From assembly GCF_023757625.1 (NCBI RefSeq), contig NZ_JALGBZ010000006.1, forward strand, positions 1 to 64,000: a stretch of DNA of 64,000 nt, given 5' to 3'. Shown in pieces: positions 1 through 8,528 of the stretch (position 1 is its first letter; each line of letters opens with the position of its first letter). A program made the translations under genes and the position numbers. The notes under the pieces are model-generated. The model had not been told where the DNA came from, searched no databases, and saw only the letters and a list, made by a program, of their open reading frames with translations. Source of the DNA: Halomonas sp. S3-1-1 (GTDB lineage: Bacteria > Pseudomonadota > Gammaproteobacteria > Pseudomonadales > Halomonadaceae).

Positions 1-60
1 TTGCATGTGTTAAGCCTGCCGCCAGCGTTCAATCTGAGCCATGATCAAACTCTTCAGTTT
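1..60 (-). rRNA. rrs: 16S ribosomal RNA, 5' end only
   Basis: Read on the minus strand, the first 60 bases give the canonical start of bacterial 16S rRNA, including the AGAGTTTGATCATGGCTCAG stretch used as the universal 27F site. The mature 5' end should lie near position 60. The rest of the gene and operon lies outside the window to the left. The leader and promoter just upstream (61-320) agree with this. Confidence 0.98.
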
Positions 61-244
61 AAAATCAGTGTGATTCTTGCCTGCCCCACATACGAAGACG
101 TGACGCAGAGGCGAATCAATCTTGGCTCAAGGTTCAAACGAATTTACCGTGATACCTTGAAAGGTATCGCTGTGTTCGTCTGCCTTGATATAAGGTGACT
201 TGTCACCCTCATCGGCAAACGCCCACATGAATTGCCTGATCAAA

Positions 245-319
245 TTGTTAAAGAGCTTACCGAAGGGCGCTGCCCGTTCGATGTGGTGCGTATTCTACCC
301 ACTTATGGTTATACGTCAA
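245..319 (-). promoter_or_regulatory. rRNA operon promoter and boxA antitermination site
   Basis: On the minus strand there is a -35 TTGACG (314-319), a 16-base spacer and a -10 TAGAAT (292-297). About 35 bases downstream is GCTCTTTAACAA (245-256), identical to the boxA core of Escherichia coli rRNA leaders, where NusB/NusE bind for antitermination. An 8-base inverted repeat (151-158/161-168) lies further along the leader and may take part in pre-rRNA folding. The leader between 61 and 245 holds no gene. Confidence 0.88.
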
Positions 320-338
320 CCCTATAGCGCAACTTTTA

Positions 339-1337
339 TCACTTTCCCATTGAATCGAGGCGCTGGAGCAGCTCTTTACGGCGCGGCTCGGCAATGAAGG
401 CTTCTTCCAATGCGTTACGGTTGAGCACTGTAAACACGTTTTCATCCCACCCAAAGGCATCGCGACAGGCGATGTGATTGGCCAGCAAACCGCCGCCGAA
501 ATAGGCCGGGTCATCCGAGCTGATGGTGACTTTCAGCCCCTTTTCGATGAGCGCGGGAAGCGGATGCTCCCCAAGCTCATCGATCACTTTCAGGCAAACG
601 TTCGAAAGTGGGCAAACGGTCAGCACGGTTTGATCGTTTCGCAGACGCTCGACCAGCTCGCTATCTTCCAGGCAGCGCACACCATGATCCACTCGCGTTA
701 TCTTAAGCTCGTCGAGCGCCTGGCGGATGTAGTCTGCTGGCCCCTCTTCGCCGGCGTGGGCGACCAGCGCCAACCCTTCTTTAGCGGCACGCTCGAACAG
801 CGCCTTGAACTTGACCGGCGGATTGTTCCGCTCGGCGCTATCGAGGCCAATGGCGTCGAGCCGCGACCAGTAGGGAGCGGCCTGCTCGAACACATCGATC
901 GCCTCCTCCTCGGTGCGGTCGCGCAGAAACGCCATGATCATGCCGACTGAAAGATCCAGCGACGTCTCGGCTTCCTCTTTCGCCCGAAAGAGCCCCTCCA
1001 TTACCTCGGAAAGCGCCACGCCGCGAACCAGGTGCGCCTGGGGGTCGAAGTGCATATCGATATGCACCACGCCTTCATCGCTTGCGCGCTTGAAATAGTC
1101 GATCGCGAGATCGTAAAAATCCTCGCGAGTGCGCAGCACGTTCATGCCCTGGTAGTAGAGATCCAGAAACCCCTGCAGGTTATCGAACCGGTACGCCGCC
1201 TTGACGTCCTCGACGCTCGCGTAATCGAGCACGATACCGTTGCGTTGGGCGAGACGAAACATCAGCTCCGGCTCGAGCGACCCCTCGATATGCAGGTGAA
1301 GCTCGGTTTTGGGCAGTTGGCGCAGGTAGTCGTGCAT
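339..1337 (-). CDS. adenine deaminase (adenosine deaminase-like family)
   Basis: This 332-residue amidohydrolase starts at the ATG at 1337, which has GGGAG six bases upstream. A longer frame from 1367 lacks a good site. The N-terminal ELHLHIEGSLEPEL motif carries the HxH metal ligands. HAGEEGP holds a further His and the catalytic Glu, VDHG a further His, and SSDDPAYFGG the aspartates. The SDDPAYFGG and LYYQGMNVLRT segments match the pseudomonad branch that deaminates adenine to hypoxanthine rather than true adenosine deaminase. This fits the hpt, gpt and apt salvage genes elsewhere in the window. It lies 26 bases after cydC and may be cotranscribed with it. Substrate choice is inferred from family resemblance. 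Confidence 0.88.
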   Translation of the reverse strand: MHDYLRQLPKTELHLHIEGSLEPELMFRLAQRNGIVLDYASVEDVKAAYRFDNLQGFLDLYYQGMNVLRTREDFYDLAIDYFKRASDEGVVHIDMHFDPQAHLVRGVALSEVMEGLFRAKEEAETSLDLSVGMIMAFLRDRTEEEAIDVFEQAAPYWSRLDAIGLDSAERNNPPVKFKALFERAAKEGLALVAHAGEEGPADYIRQALDELKITRVDHGVRCLEDSELVERLRNDQTVLTVCPLSNVCLKVIDELGEHPLPALIEKGLKVTISSDDPAYFGGGLLANHIACRDAFGWDENVFTVLNRNALEEAFIAEPRRKELLQRLDSMGK

Positions 1338-1363
1338 GGTTTCTCCCTTTAACAGATACGGCA

Positions 1364-3073
1364 TCAAACGCTGGACAAATCCAGCTGGCCGTGGCGCAGA
1401 GAGTGACTATACGTGAGCCCGGGAAGCAGCGATACATCGTCGATCTGGTGGACGAAGTAGATCGCCGTTCGACCCTCGAGCCACTGATCGAGCGACGCCG
1501 CCAAGTGGCGCGCGGTGTCACTATCCACGCCGGCAAAAGGCTCATCCAGCAGGACAACGCTTGGGTTGCGCAGAAAAAGGCGTGCCAACGCAACGCGCCG
1601 GGCCTGCCCACCGGAGAGCTTACGCCCCTTCTCCCCTACCGGCGTTTGAAGCCCCTGGGGCTCGCGGCGCACCCAGTCGGCCAGCGCCACGCGCTCGAGC
1701 GCCTGCCAAAGCGCTTCGTCGTCGGCGGACTCATTGGCCAGACGAAGATTATCGGCAAGAGTGGCATCAAAAAGATCGACCTGCTGGGAAAGAAAAGCGA
1801 AGCCGTTGGCGCGCTCATCGTTTGAAAGCGCGTAAGGCGCTTGCACCCCCACCATCACACTCCCGCTACTCGGCGCCAGTCGCCCGAGAATCAGATGAGC
1901 GAGCGTCGATTTGCCCGCCCCGGATACGCCGGTAATCGCCACGCGCGCGCCGGCAGGTACTTCCAGTGAAATTCCTGATAGCGCCGGCGCCAGCATGGCC
2001 GGATAGGTATAGCCGGCGTCATTCAGCGTCACGCTGACACCAGGAGCGCCTTCTGGAAATACCGCGCAAAGCTGCTCGTCAGAAACGGCCTTCGGCGTTA
2101 ACTGATTGAGGCGCTGAACGCTTGCATAGCTCGCCCCGAGTTTAATGAACGCGGACGGCAGCGCCGTGAAAAGCTCACCGGCGCCGAGCACGACCAGTAG
2201 CAGCATGATTGCCACCGGCGATGTAATGTCACCGACGAGTGCGGCCTGACTTACAAGCCAGAGCGCCCCGATTAAAAGCACGCCGGTAACGAGCAGGATC
2301 AGCGCGTTACCCAGCGCCGACTTCGCCGCCAGCCGACGCTGGTTGGCGCCAGCACGGGCCTCCAGCGCCTCGATATGCGTCTGGTGCCAACGCCTGGTTT
2401 GGTAGCTTTCAAGCTCGGCGCTGGCCTGGATCTGGTCGAGCACCCGGTTACGCAGCGCGCTCTGATCGCGCACCTGTTGATAGCTCTGGCGAAATCCAAG
2501 CCAAGCGAAGCCAAGCGTTAACACCGCCCACAGCGCGCCAAGACTAATCCCCACAATCACCGCAAGCCCCGGCAGCCAAAGCGCGATGAAAAGCGAAAGC
2601 AAACCGATCGCCAATAGTGCCACTAGCGGCGGCATGAGCAAGCGCAGGTAGAAGTTATCGAGGATGTCGATATCGGCGGTCAGCCGAGTCAGCCAGTCGC
2701 CTGCCCGGCGCCGGCTCAAGGTGGCCGGGTCGAGGTGGGTGAGATAGCCGAACACCTTAAAGCGCAGATCCGCCAGCAGCGTCAGCACCGCGTTGTGGTT
2801 ATAAAGACGCTCGACGTAGCGCGCAACGGTGCGAAGCAGTGCAAAAAAACGGATGCCGCCACCGGGCACGTAGATATCCAGCGTCGAAGGCAGCCCCGCC
2901 GCCAACGCAATACCGGCGAAGGCGCAGGCGGTGATGAACCAGCCCGAGAGCCCCAACAGCGCAAGCCCTGCTACTATCGTGGTTAGTGCCAGCGCCGCGC
3001 CGATCAAAAACACGCGCCGACGCCTTGTCAGCAGAAAAATCCAGGGGCGGAAAGCACAAACGAGCTCTTTCAT
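1364..3073 (-). CDS. cydC: thiol reductant ABC exporter subunit CydC
   Basis: This 569-residue fused exporter half has about six N-terminal membrane helices (residues 1-320) and a C-terminal ATPase. The ATPase has a Walker A with Lys388 (GVSGAGKST), the LSGGQARR signature and a VVLLDEP Walker B. CydDC exports glutathione and cysteine to the periplasm and is needed to assemble cytochrome bd. The ATG overlaps the cydD stop by four bases (ATGA), so the two are translationally coupled. The oxidase genes lie directly upstream. Confidence 0.95.
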   Translation of the reverse strand: MKELVCAFRPWIFLLTRRRRVFLIGAALALTTIVAGLALLGLSGWFITACAFAGIALAAGLPSTLDIYVPGGGIRFFALLRTVARYVERLYNHNAVLTLLADLRFKVFGYLTHLDPATLSRRRAGDWLTRLTADIDILDNFYLRLLMPPLVALLAIGLLSLFIALWLPGLAVIVGISLGALWAVLTLGFAWLGFRQSYQQVRDQSALRNRVLDQIQASAELESYQTRRWHQTHIEALEARAGANQRRLAAKSALGNALILLVTGVLLIGALWLVSQAALVGDITSPVAIMLLLVVLGAGELFTALPSAFIKLGASYASVQRLNQLTPKAVSDEQLCAVFPEGAPGVSVTLNDAGYTYPAMLAPALSGISLEVPAGARVAITGVSGAGKSTLAHLILGRLAPSSGSVMVGVQAPYALSNDERANGFAFLSQQVDLFDATLADNLRLANESADDEALWQALERVALADWVRREPQGLQTPVGEKGRKLSGGQARRVALARLFLRNPSVVLLDEPFAGVDSDTARHLAASLDQWLEGRTAIYFVHQIDDVSLLPGLTYSHSLRHGQLDLSSV

Positions 3074-4743
3074 GGCGTGACCTCCAAAACGCGGCCGCCT
3101 TCACAGTGAAGATGGCGGGTAGCGATCGTCAGCACCTGAGGGTGGTGGGTCGCGATCACCAGCGTGCGCCCATCCCTGGCCCAAGCGTTGAGCGCCTCGA
3201 TCACCAGCGCCTCGGTGGCGGCGTCGAGATTCGAGGTCGGCTCATCGAGCAGCACCAGCGGCGCATCGCTTAGATACACCCGTGCCAGCGCCAGCCGCTG
3301 CGCCTGCCCGCCGGAAAGCCCCACGCCGCGCTCGCCAAGCGGCGTTTCCAGCCCGTAAGGCAGCGAGGCCAGGAGCTCACCAAGGCCTGCCCGAGCGAGC
3401 GCTTGATGGAGCATCCCCTCACTCGCCTCGGGGTTGGCGAGCCTTAAATTCTCCGCAAGGCTTCCCTGAATCAGGCAAGGGCTTTGGTCGAGCCAGGCAA
3501 TCTGTCCCGAGCGGCGCGAGCGCACGCCCTTTTGCGGCGCCATGAAGCCCGCCAGTAGCGCTAAAAGCGATGACTTGCCACTGCCGGAGGCGCCGGTAAG
3601 CGCCAGTATATCGCCTCGCGCAATCGTTAGATCGACGTGGGATAAAATAGCTCCGCGCTGGGGGTAGCCAATCGACACGCCCTTTAACTCGCAAAGCGCC
3701 TGGTAGTGCTCAGGCGAGGAATGCTCATGGACGATCCAATCGGGCTCGTTGAGAATGAACACCAGGCTTTCCGCCGCGCCCAGCGCCGTTGCTCGGTCGT
3801 GATAGTGCTGAGAAAGCGTGCGCAGCGGCTGGAAAAACTCTGGCGCCAGCAGCAGTACGGCAAGCCCGGAAAAGAGCGAAAGCGACGACGCTGGGCCGAA
3901 ATCGAGATAGCCAAGCAGCCCAAAGCCCACGTACATCGCCACCACCGCGATGGCAACAGAAGCAAAGAACTCGAGCACCGCCGAGGAGAGAAATGCCAGG
4001 CGCAGGGTCTTCATCGAAAGCCGCCGATATTCGTCGGTGGCGTACCAGACATCCCGGCGCGCTTTCGCCGTGCGCCCGAACAGCTGCAGCGTACTCATGC
4101 CGCGTACCCGGTCGACGAAGTGGGCAGAGAGCCGGGAGACGGCGCTGAACTGCTCGCGATTCATCCGTTCGGCGCCCATGCCTACCAGCGCCATAAACAG
4201 CGGAATCAGCGGGGCCGACAAGAGCAAAAAGATGACGACGACGTAATCGAGCGTACCGACGACCGCCGCGATCAATAATGGCAGTATCAGTACGATGCGA
4301 AGTTGGGGGTGAAAGCGCGCGAAATAGCCTTCAAGCGCGTCGACATGCTCGACGAGCTGAGTAGCCAGCGCCCCGCTTTGATGATGTGTCAACCACTGCG
4401 GGCCGAGCGTGGCGAGCTTGTCTAGAAGCGATACTCTCACTCGCTGGCGAATGCGAAGGCTCGCCTCGAACGCCAGTGCTTCCTGACCCCACTGGAGTGC
4501 GGCGCGCAGGCCCACTAACGCTAAGAGTATTAAAAACACGCCCGAAAGCTCTGAGAGCGGCCGGGCGTGTACGAGGATCTGATCGACGAGCCAAGCCAGC
4601 CCCACCAGCAGGCCGGTGGTGCTGGCCCCGGCCAGCACCCCGCACACCGCCGCGCCCAAAAGCCTTTTTTTCTCTACCTGTGCCAGTTGCTTGAGCCACT
4701 GGCGCGGCGTCAGGGTCGCAGGGGGATGGGGTGCCGGTCTCAT
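3070..4743 (-). CDS. cydD: thiol reductant ABC exporter subunit CydD
   Basis: This is the partner half of the CydDC exporter (557 residues from the ATG at 4743, four bases after the cydB stop). An in-frame TTG at 4767 would start inside cydB and is less likely. The membrane domain spans about residues 20-310. The ATPase has GASGSGKSS (Lys390), LSGGQAQR and LVLLDEPTSNLD. GAGGGG-like ribosome-binding sequence lies in the cydB tail. The order cydA-cydB-cydD-cydC keeps the oxidase and its maturation exporter in one transcript. Confidence 0.95.
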   Translation of the reverse strand: MRPAPHPPATLTPRQWLKQLAQVEKKRLLGAAVCGVLAGASTTGLLVGLAWLVDQILVHARPLSELSGVFLILLALVGLRAALQWGQEALAFEASLRIRQRVRVSLLDKLATLGPQWLTHHQSGALATQLVEHVDALEGYFARFHPQLRIVLILPLLIAAVVGTLDYVVVIFLLLSAPLIPLFMALVGMGAERMNREQFSAVSRLSAHFVDRVRGMSTLQLFGRTAKARRDVWYATDEYRRLSMKTLRLAFLSSAVLEFFASVAIAVVAMYVGFGLLGYLDFGPASSLSLFSGLAVLLLAPEFFQPLRTLSQHYHDRATALGAAESLVFILNEPDWIVHEHSSPEHYQALCELKGVSIGYPQRGAILSHVDLTIARGDILALTGASGSGKSSLLALLAGFMAPQKGVRSRRSGQIAWLDQSPCLIQGSLAENLRLANPEASEGMLHQALARAGLGELLASLPYGLETPLGERGVGLSGGQAQRLALARVYLSDAPLVLLDEPTSNLDAATEALVIEALNAWARDGRTLVIATHHPQVLTIATRHLHCEGGRVLEVTP

Positions 4744-4747
4744 GGGT

Positions 4748-5749
4748 TTAGTGATACCCCTCGCCAACGCGAACCTTGCCGCGGAACACCCAGTAGGTCC
4801 AGGCAGTGTAGGTCAGCACGACAGGAATGACGAAGAGCACGCCGATCAGCAAGAAAAGCTGCGACTCCGGCGCCGAGGCGGCGTCCCACAGCGTGTAGTT
4901 CGGCGGCACGATCACCGGCCACTTGCTGAAAATCAGGCCAAGATAGGTAAACACATAGATTCCTACGGTGGCCACGAACGGAACGCCTTCGCGCTTGTGC
5001 TGAACACTTCGAAAAACGATGAACGCGCACAGCAGCGCCAGCGCCGGGAAGATCCAGATAAAGCGCAGCTGGCCGAACCAGCGCTCCCACACGAGTTCGT
5101 CGATGAACGGTGTCCAGAGGCTGATGATCGCGAATACGATCAGAACCGCCGCCAGCAGCATCGGCGTGATCTTGTAGGCCCACTCTTGAATATAACCTTC
5201 GGATTTCATGATCAGCCAGGTCGCGCCCAACAGTGCATAGCCTGCCATCAGCCCAAGCCCGGTGAGAACGGAGAACGGCGTCAGCCAGTCGAGTGCACCA
5301 CCGGTGTAGACGAAATTCTCGACTGAGAAGCCCTGAATATAGGCGCCGACCACCGCGCCCTGGGCGAACGCCGCCACCGCCGAGCCCCAGCAGAACGCAC
5401 GGTTCCACCAGCGGCGGTTGCGCCTCGACTTGAAACGAAACTCAAAGGCGATACCGCGGAAGATCAGCCCCGCCAGTAGCAGGAACACGCCGATATAGAG
5501 CGCGGGCAAAAAGACGGAGTAGACCAGCGGAAAGGCGCCTAAAAGCCCCGCCCCGCCCAGCACCAGCCAGGTTTCGTTGCCGTCCCAAACCGGGGCAACG
5601 GAGTTCATCATGACGTCCCGGGCATCCTCGTCCGGGGCGAAGGGAAAGAGAATGCCTATCCCCAGATCGAAGCCGTCCATCAGCACGTACATGATGACGC
5701 CAAACCCGATGATCACAGCCCATATGATAGATAAATCGAACATTTCCAT
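4748..5749 (-). CDS. cydB: cytochrome bd-type quinol oxidase subunit II (CioB/CydB)
   Basis: This 333-residue polytopic protein has the family start (FDLSIIWAVIIGFGVIMY) followed by LMDGFDLGIGILFPF and WDGNETWLVLGGAGL, which are typical of CydB. Its length is close to the CioB proteins of pseudomonads and shorter than E. coli CydB (379). The start has AGGAG six bases upstream, and the gene begins two bases after the cydA stop. Subunit II forms the heterodimer with the haem-bearing subunit I in the cytoplasmic membrane. Confidence 0.95.
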   Translation of the reverse strand: MEMFDLSIIWAVIIGFGVIMYVLMDGFDLGIGILFPFAPDEDARDVMMNSVAPVWDGNETWLVLGGAGLLGAFPLVYSVFLPALYIGVFLLLAGLIFRGIAFEFRFKSRRNRRWWNRAFCWGSAVAAFAQGAVVGAYIQGFSVENFVYTGGALDWLTPFSVLTGLGLMAGYALLGATWLIMKSEGYIQEWAYKITPMLLAAVLIVFAIISLWTPFIDELVWERWFGQLRFIWIFPALALLCAFIVFRSVQHKREGVPFVATVGIYVFTYLGLIFSKWPVIVPPNYTLWDAASAPESQLFLLIGVLFVIPVVLTYTAWTYWVFRGKVRVGEGYH

Positions 5750-5751
5750 GG

Positions 5752-7167
5752 TTAGCTCCTGACCGGCTCAACGTCGTCGTCAAAGGGGGTATGCGCGGCA
5801 GAAAGCGGGCGCTTGGGACGGTCGGCGTCCGGGTCGACCTCTGCACGGGCCTCATGGGGCAGCATGCCGTTGCGCACCACGCGGGTGAGATAATAAATGC
5901 CGGCGTAGAACACCATGGCGTAGACCAGCACGTACCCGGTGAGCGAGAACAGCGCCATGCCGCCGGTCAGCGAGGGCGTCAGACCTTCGGCGTGGGTCAT
6001 CATGCCGTACACGAGCCAAGGGGCACGGCCAGATTCAGTGACGATCCAGCCAGCCAGCACCGCGAGAAACGGCGTGGCGATCATGCCGACCAGCACTTTC
6101 AAATAAAGCGTGTTCTCATAGACCCGGGCCCGACGGCGCAGAAGCAGCCCGGCGAAGGCAACGGCGATCATGACAAGACCAATGCCCACCATCACGCGAA
6201 ACGACCAGAACACCAGCGCCACCGGCGGCTGCTCCTCGGGCGACACTTCGCTGATGCCGGGGATCTCGCCGTCGAGAGTGTGGGTCAAAATCATGCTGGC
6301 AAGATTGGGAATACCCACTTCGAAGTGGTTTTCCTGGGCCTGCTGATCCGGGATCGCGAACAGCAACAGCGGTACGTTGCCACTAGTTTCCCAGTGCCCC
6401 TCCATCGCCGCCACTTTGGTCGGCTGGTGCTCGAGGGTGTTGAGGCCGTGGTAATCACCGATTACCGCCTGAGCCGGCGTTAGCACCATCAAAAGCCACA
6501 AACACATGGAAAGCGCCCGGCGGTTCGCCGTCACGTCACGGCCGCGCAGCAGGAACCAGGCGCTCACGCCGGCCACCACGAACCCACCGGTAATGAACGA
6601 GGCCACCGCCATATGGGCGAAGCGGTACGGGAAGGAGGGGTTGAAGATCGCTGCGCTCCAGGAGGTGACGTGGAAGCGGTTATCGATCAACTCCACGCCG
6701 GCCGGCGTATGCATCCAGCTATTGGCGGCGAGAATCCAGAACGCGGAAATGAAGGTGCCCACCGCGACCATCGTGGCCGCAAACAGGTGAACTCCCTCCG
6801 GCACCTTGCCTCGCCCAAAGAGCAAAATGCCGAGAAAAGCCGCTTCGAGAAAGAAGGCGGTCACGACTTCGTAGCTCAGCACCGGGCCGATGAAGTTGGA
6901 CGCCGCCAGCGAGAAGTTGCTCCAGTTGGTGCCAAACTGAAAGGACATCACGATGCCCGACACCACACCCATGGCGAACACCACGGCGAAGACTCTTGTC
7001 CAGAACAGCGCCAGCCGATCCCAGGCCGGATTCTGTGTCTTGAAAAAGAGTCCGTGGAGCAGCGCAATGTAGGACGCAAGCCCTATGGTGAAGACGGGGA
7101 AGATCGTGTGAAAACAGACGACGAAGGCGAACTGTATTCGCGACAACATCAAGGGGTCGAGTTCCAT
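5752..7167 (-). CDS. cydA: cyanide-insensitive type cytochrome bd quinol oxidase subunit I (CioA/CydA)
   Basis: This 471-residue, multi-helix protein oxidises quinol and reduces oxygen to water. FxVCFHTIFP carries the His haem b595 ligand. SYEVVTAFFLEAAFLGI is the conserved helix with the proton-path glutamates. The Q-loop begins at GDYHGLNTLEHQPTK and is short, as in CioA-type oxidases, unlike the long loop of E. coli CydA. CIO enzymes are comparatively resistant to cyanide; that property is inferred here. The start has AGGAGAG upstream. It is the first gene of cydABDC. Confidence 0.95.
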   Translation of the reverse strand: MELDPLMLSRIQFAFVVCFHTIFPVFTIGLASYIALLHGLFFKTQNPAWDRLALFWTRVFAVVFAMGVVSGIVMSFQFGTNWSNFSLAASNFIGPVLSYEVVTAFFLEAAFLGILLFGRGKVPEGVHLFAATMVAVGTFISAFWILAANSWMHTPAGVELIDNRFHVTSWSAAIFNPSFPYRFAHMAVASFITGGFVVAGVSAWFLLRGRDVTANRRALSMCLWLLMVLTPAQAVIGDYHGLNTLEHQPTKVAAMEGHWETSGNVPLLLFAIPDQQAQENHFEVGIPNLASMILTHTLDGEIPGISEVSPEEQPPVALVFWSFRVMVGIGLVMIAVAFAGLLLRRRARVYENTLYLKVLVGMIATPFLAVLAGWIVTESGRAPWLVYGMMTHAEGLTPSLTGGMALFSLTGYVLVYAMVFYAGIYYLTRVVRNGMLPHEARAEVDPDADRPKRPLSAAHTPFDDDVEPVRS

Positions 7168-7370
7168 GACACTCTCCTGAAACCGGGGAAAAGTAAGGCG
7201 CGCCCATGGGTAACAAAAGCCTGGTCGTGTCAGGAAGGTGTTGACCGTTGCCTTGGCCAGGCTAATTTTTACTCACGCTGTCATCTTACTGCGTCAACGC
7301 CCGGGTTACACGGGCTGCTCGGTGCCAATGATGTGTCGCAATGACGCACATCAATTTATCGTGATATTGC
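7168..7370. other. intergenic region upstream of cydA
   Basis: These 203 bases separate cydA from the stop of the exchanger gene. They must hold the cydABDC promoter. I see a TTGACG (minus strand, near 7297) without a convincing -10. There is also an imperfect FNR/ANR-like half site (7341-7354) that is too weak to call. No terminator with a T-run is visible for the exchanger gene. Confidence 0.4.
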
Positions 7371-8345
7371 TCAGCTCATGACCACTACGCTGACCATGTA
7401 CGCGGTGTAGCCAACAAAGGCCGCGAACAGCACGCCGCCTTCCAACCGGTTGATTCGCCGCGGGCGTCCGCGCCAGGAAAACGCGAACAGCACCATCAAA
7501 AGCGTCATGCAGGTCATTACACTCCAGTCGCGCACCAGCACCTCGCGCCCGGCCTCGATCGGGGTGATCACGCCGGCAAGCCCCACCACCGCCAGGCTAT
7601 TGAAAAGGTTCGAGCCCACGACGTTGCCCAGCACCATGTCGTGTTCGCGCCGGCGCAGCGCGCTGATCGACGAGGCGAGTTCGGGAAGTGAAGTACCCAC
7701 CGCCACCACGGTCAGGCCGATGATCAAATCGCTGACACCGAAAGCCTGGGCGATTTCGACCGCACCCCACACCAGCATCCGCGAGCTTGCGATCAAAAGC
7801 ACCAGCCCGATCAGCGTCCAGGCCACCGACTTGCCTTTGGACATGGGCTGGGCATCGAGGTTTTGGGTCACCTCCTCTACCAGCGGGTCCTGCTGCTGAG
7901 TGCGTGAATGCCAGATGCTGTAGCCGATGAACAGTACCAGCGCCACGAGCAACACCACCGCCTCGAGCCGCGATACCCAGCCGTCGAACAGCATGTAGCC
8001 GGTCAGCGCCATGACGATGACCAGCAGCGGCATCTCCTTGCGAATCACGCTCGAATGCACGGCCAACGGCGCCAGCAGCGCAATGAACCCCAGCACCAGG
8101 CCGATGTTGGCAATATTGGATCCGTAGGCGTTACCGACGGCAAGGCCCGGGTTGCCCTGAAGCGCCGCCAGCACCGACACCATCATTTCCGGGGCTGAGG
8201 TGCCGAACCCGATGACCAGCATCCCGATCAACAACGGCGAAAGCCCGAGCCAGCGCGAGGTCGCCGCGGCCCCCTCGATGAATTTTTCCGCGCTCCAAAT
8301 GAGCAGCACCAAACCAATCACGACCGCCAAAGCAGCGAGCAGCAT
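7371..8345 (-). CDS. calcium/sodium antiporter (CaCA family, YrbG-like)
   Basis: This 324-residue membrane protein has two homologous halves, each with the alpha-repeat ion-binding signature: GFGTSAPEMMVS near residue 48 and AVGTSLPELASS near 215. Each half has about five hydrophobic helices. The CaCA family exchanges Ca2+ or Na+ for other cations across the inner membrane. The ion used here cannot be read from sequence. It is divergent from pqiA and not obviously in an operon. Confidence 0.92.
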   Translation of the reverse strand: MLLAALAVVIGLVLLIWSAEKFIEGAAATSRWLGLSPLLIGMLVIGFGTSAPEMMVSVLAALQGNPGLAVGNAYGSNIANIGLVLGFIALLAPLAVHSSVIRKEMPLLVIVMALTGYMLFDGWVSRLEAVVLLVALVLFIGYSIWHSRTQQQDPLVEEVTQNLDAQPMSKGKSVAWTLIGLVLLIASSRMLVWGAVEIAQAFGVSDLIIGLTVVAVGTSLPELASSISALRRREHDMVLGNVVGSNLFNSLAVVGLAGVITPIEAGREVLVRDWSVMTCMTLLMVLFAFSWRGRPRRINRLEGGVLFAAFVGYTAYMVSVVVMS

Positions 8346-8468
8346 ACGAAGTCCTTCGTCAGGAGTATAAAAGAGGCAAAAGCGCCCGCATCGTTATTCA
8401 GCCAGTGCCGCGGGTCAAGTGCACATCGACCGTTTGAGCTATTTTGTTTGGGAAGCGGTCAGCGGCGT

Positions 8469-8497
8469 TTGACAGCCCTGAGCGCTCAACGTATTAA
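8469..8497 (+). promoter_or_regulatory. candidate sigma-70 promoter for pqiABC
   Basis: TTGACA (8469-8474), a 17-base spacer and TATTAA (8492-8497) form a near-consensus promoter. Transcription would begin around 8504. This argues that the pqiA start codon lies downstream of here and not at the far upstream TTG of the open frame. Confidence 0.7.
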
Positions 8498-8528
8498 TCG
8501 AACCCAAAGCATTGTCGAGACGATCGAA

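Noticed and set aside
7341-7354. FNR/ANR-like site TTGAT-GTGC-GTCAT (minus strand) upstream of cydA
   Set aside because: Two mismatches in the second half site, about 180 bases from the gene and no promoter at the right distance.
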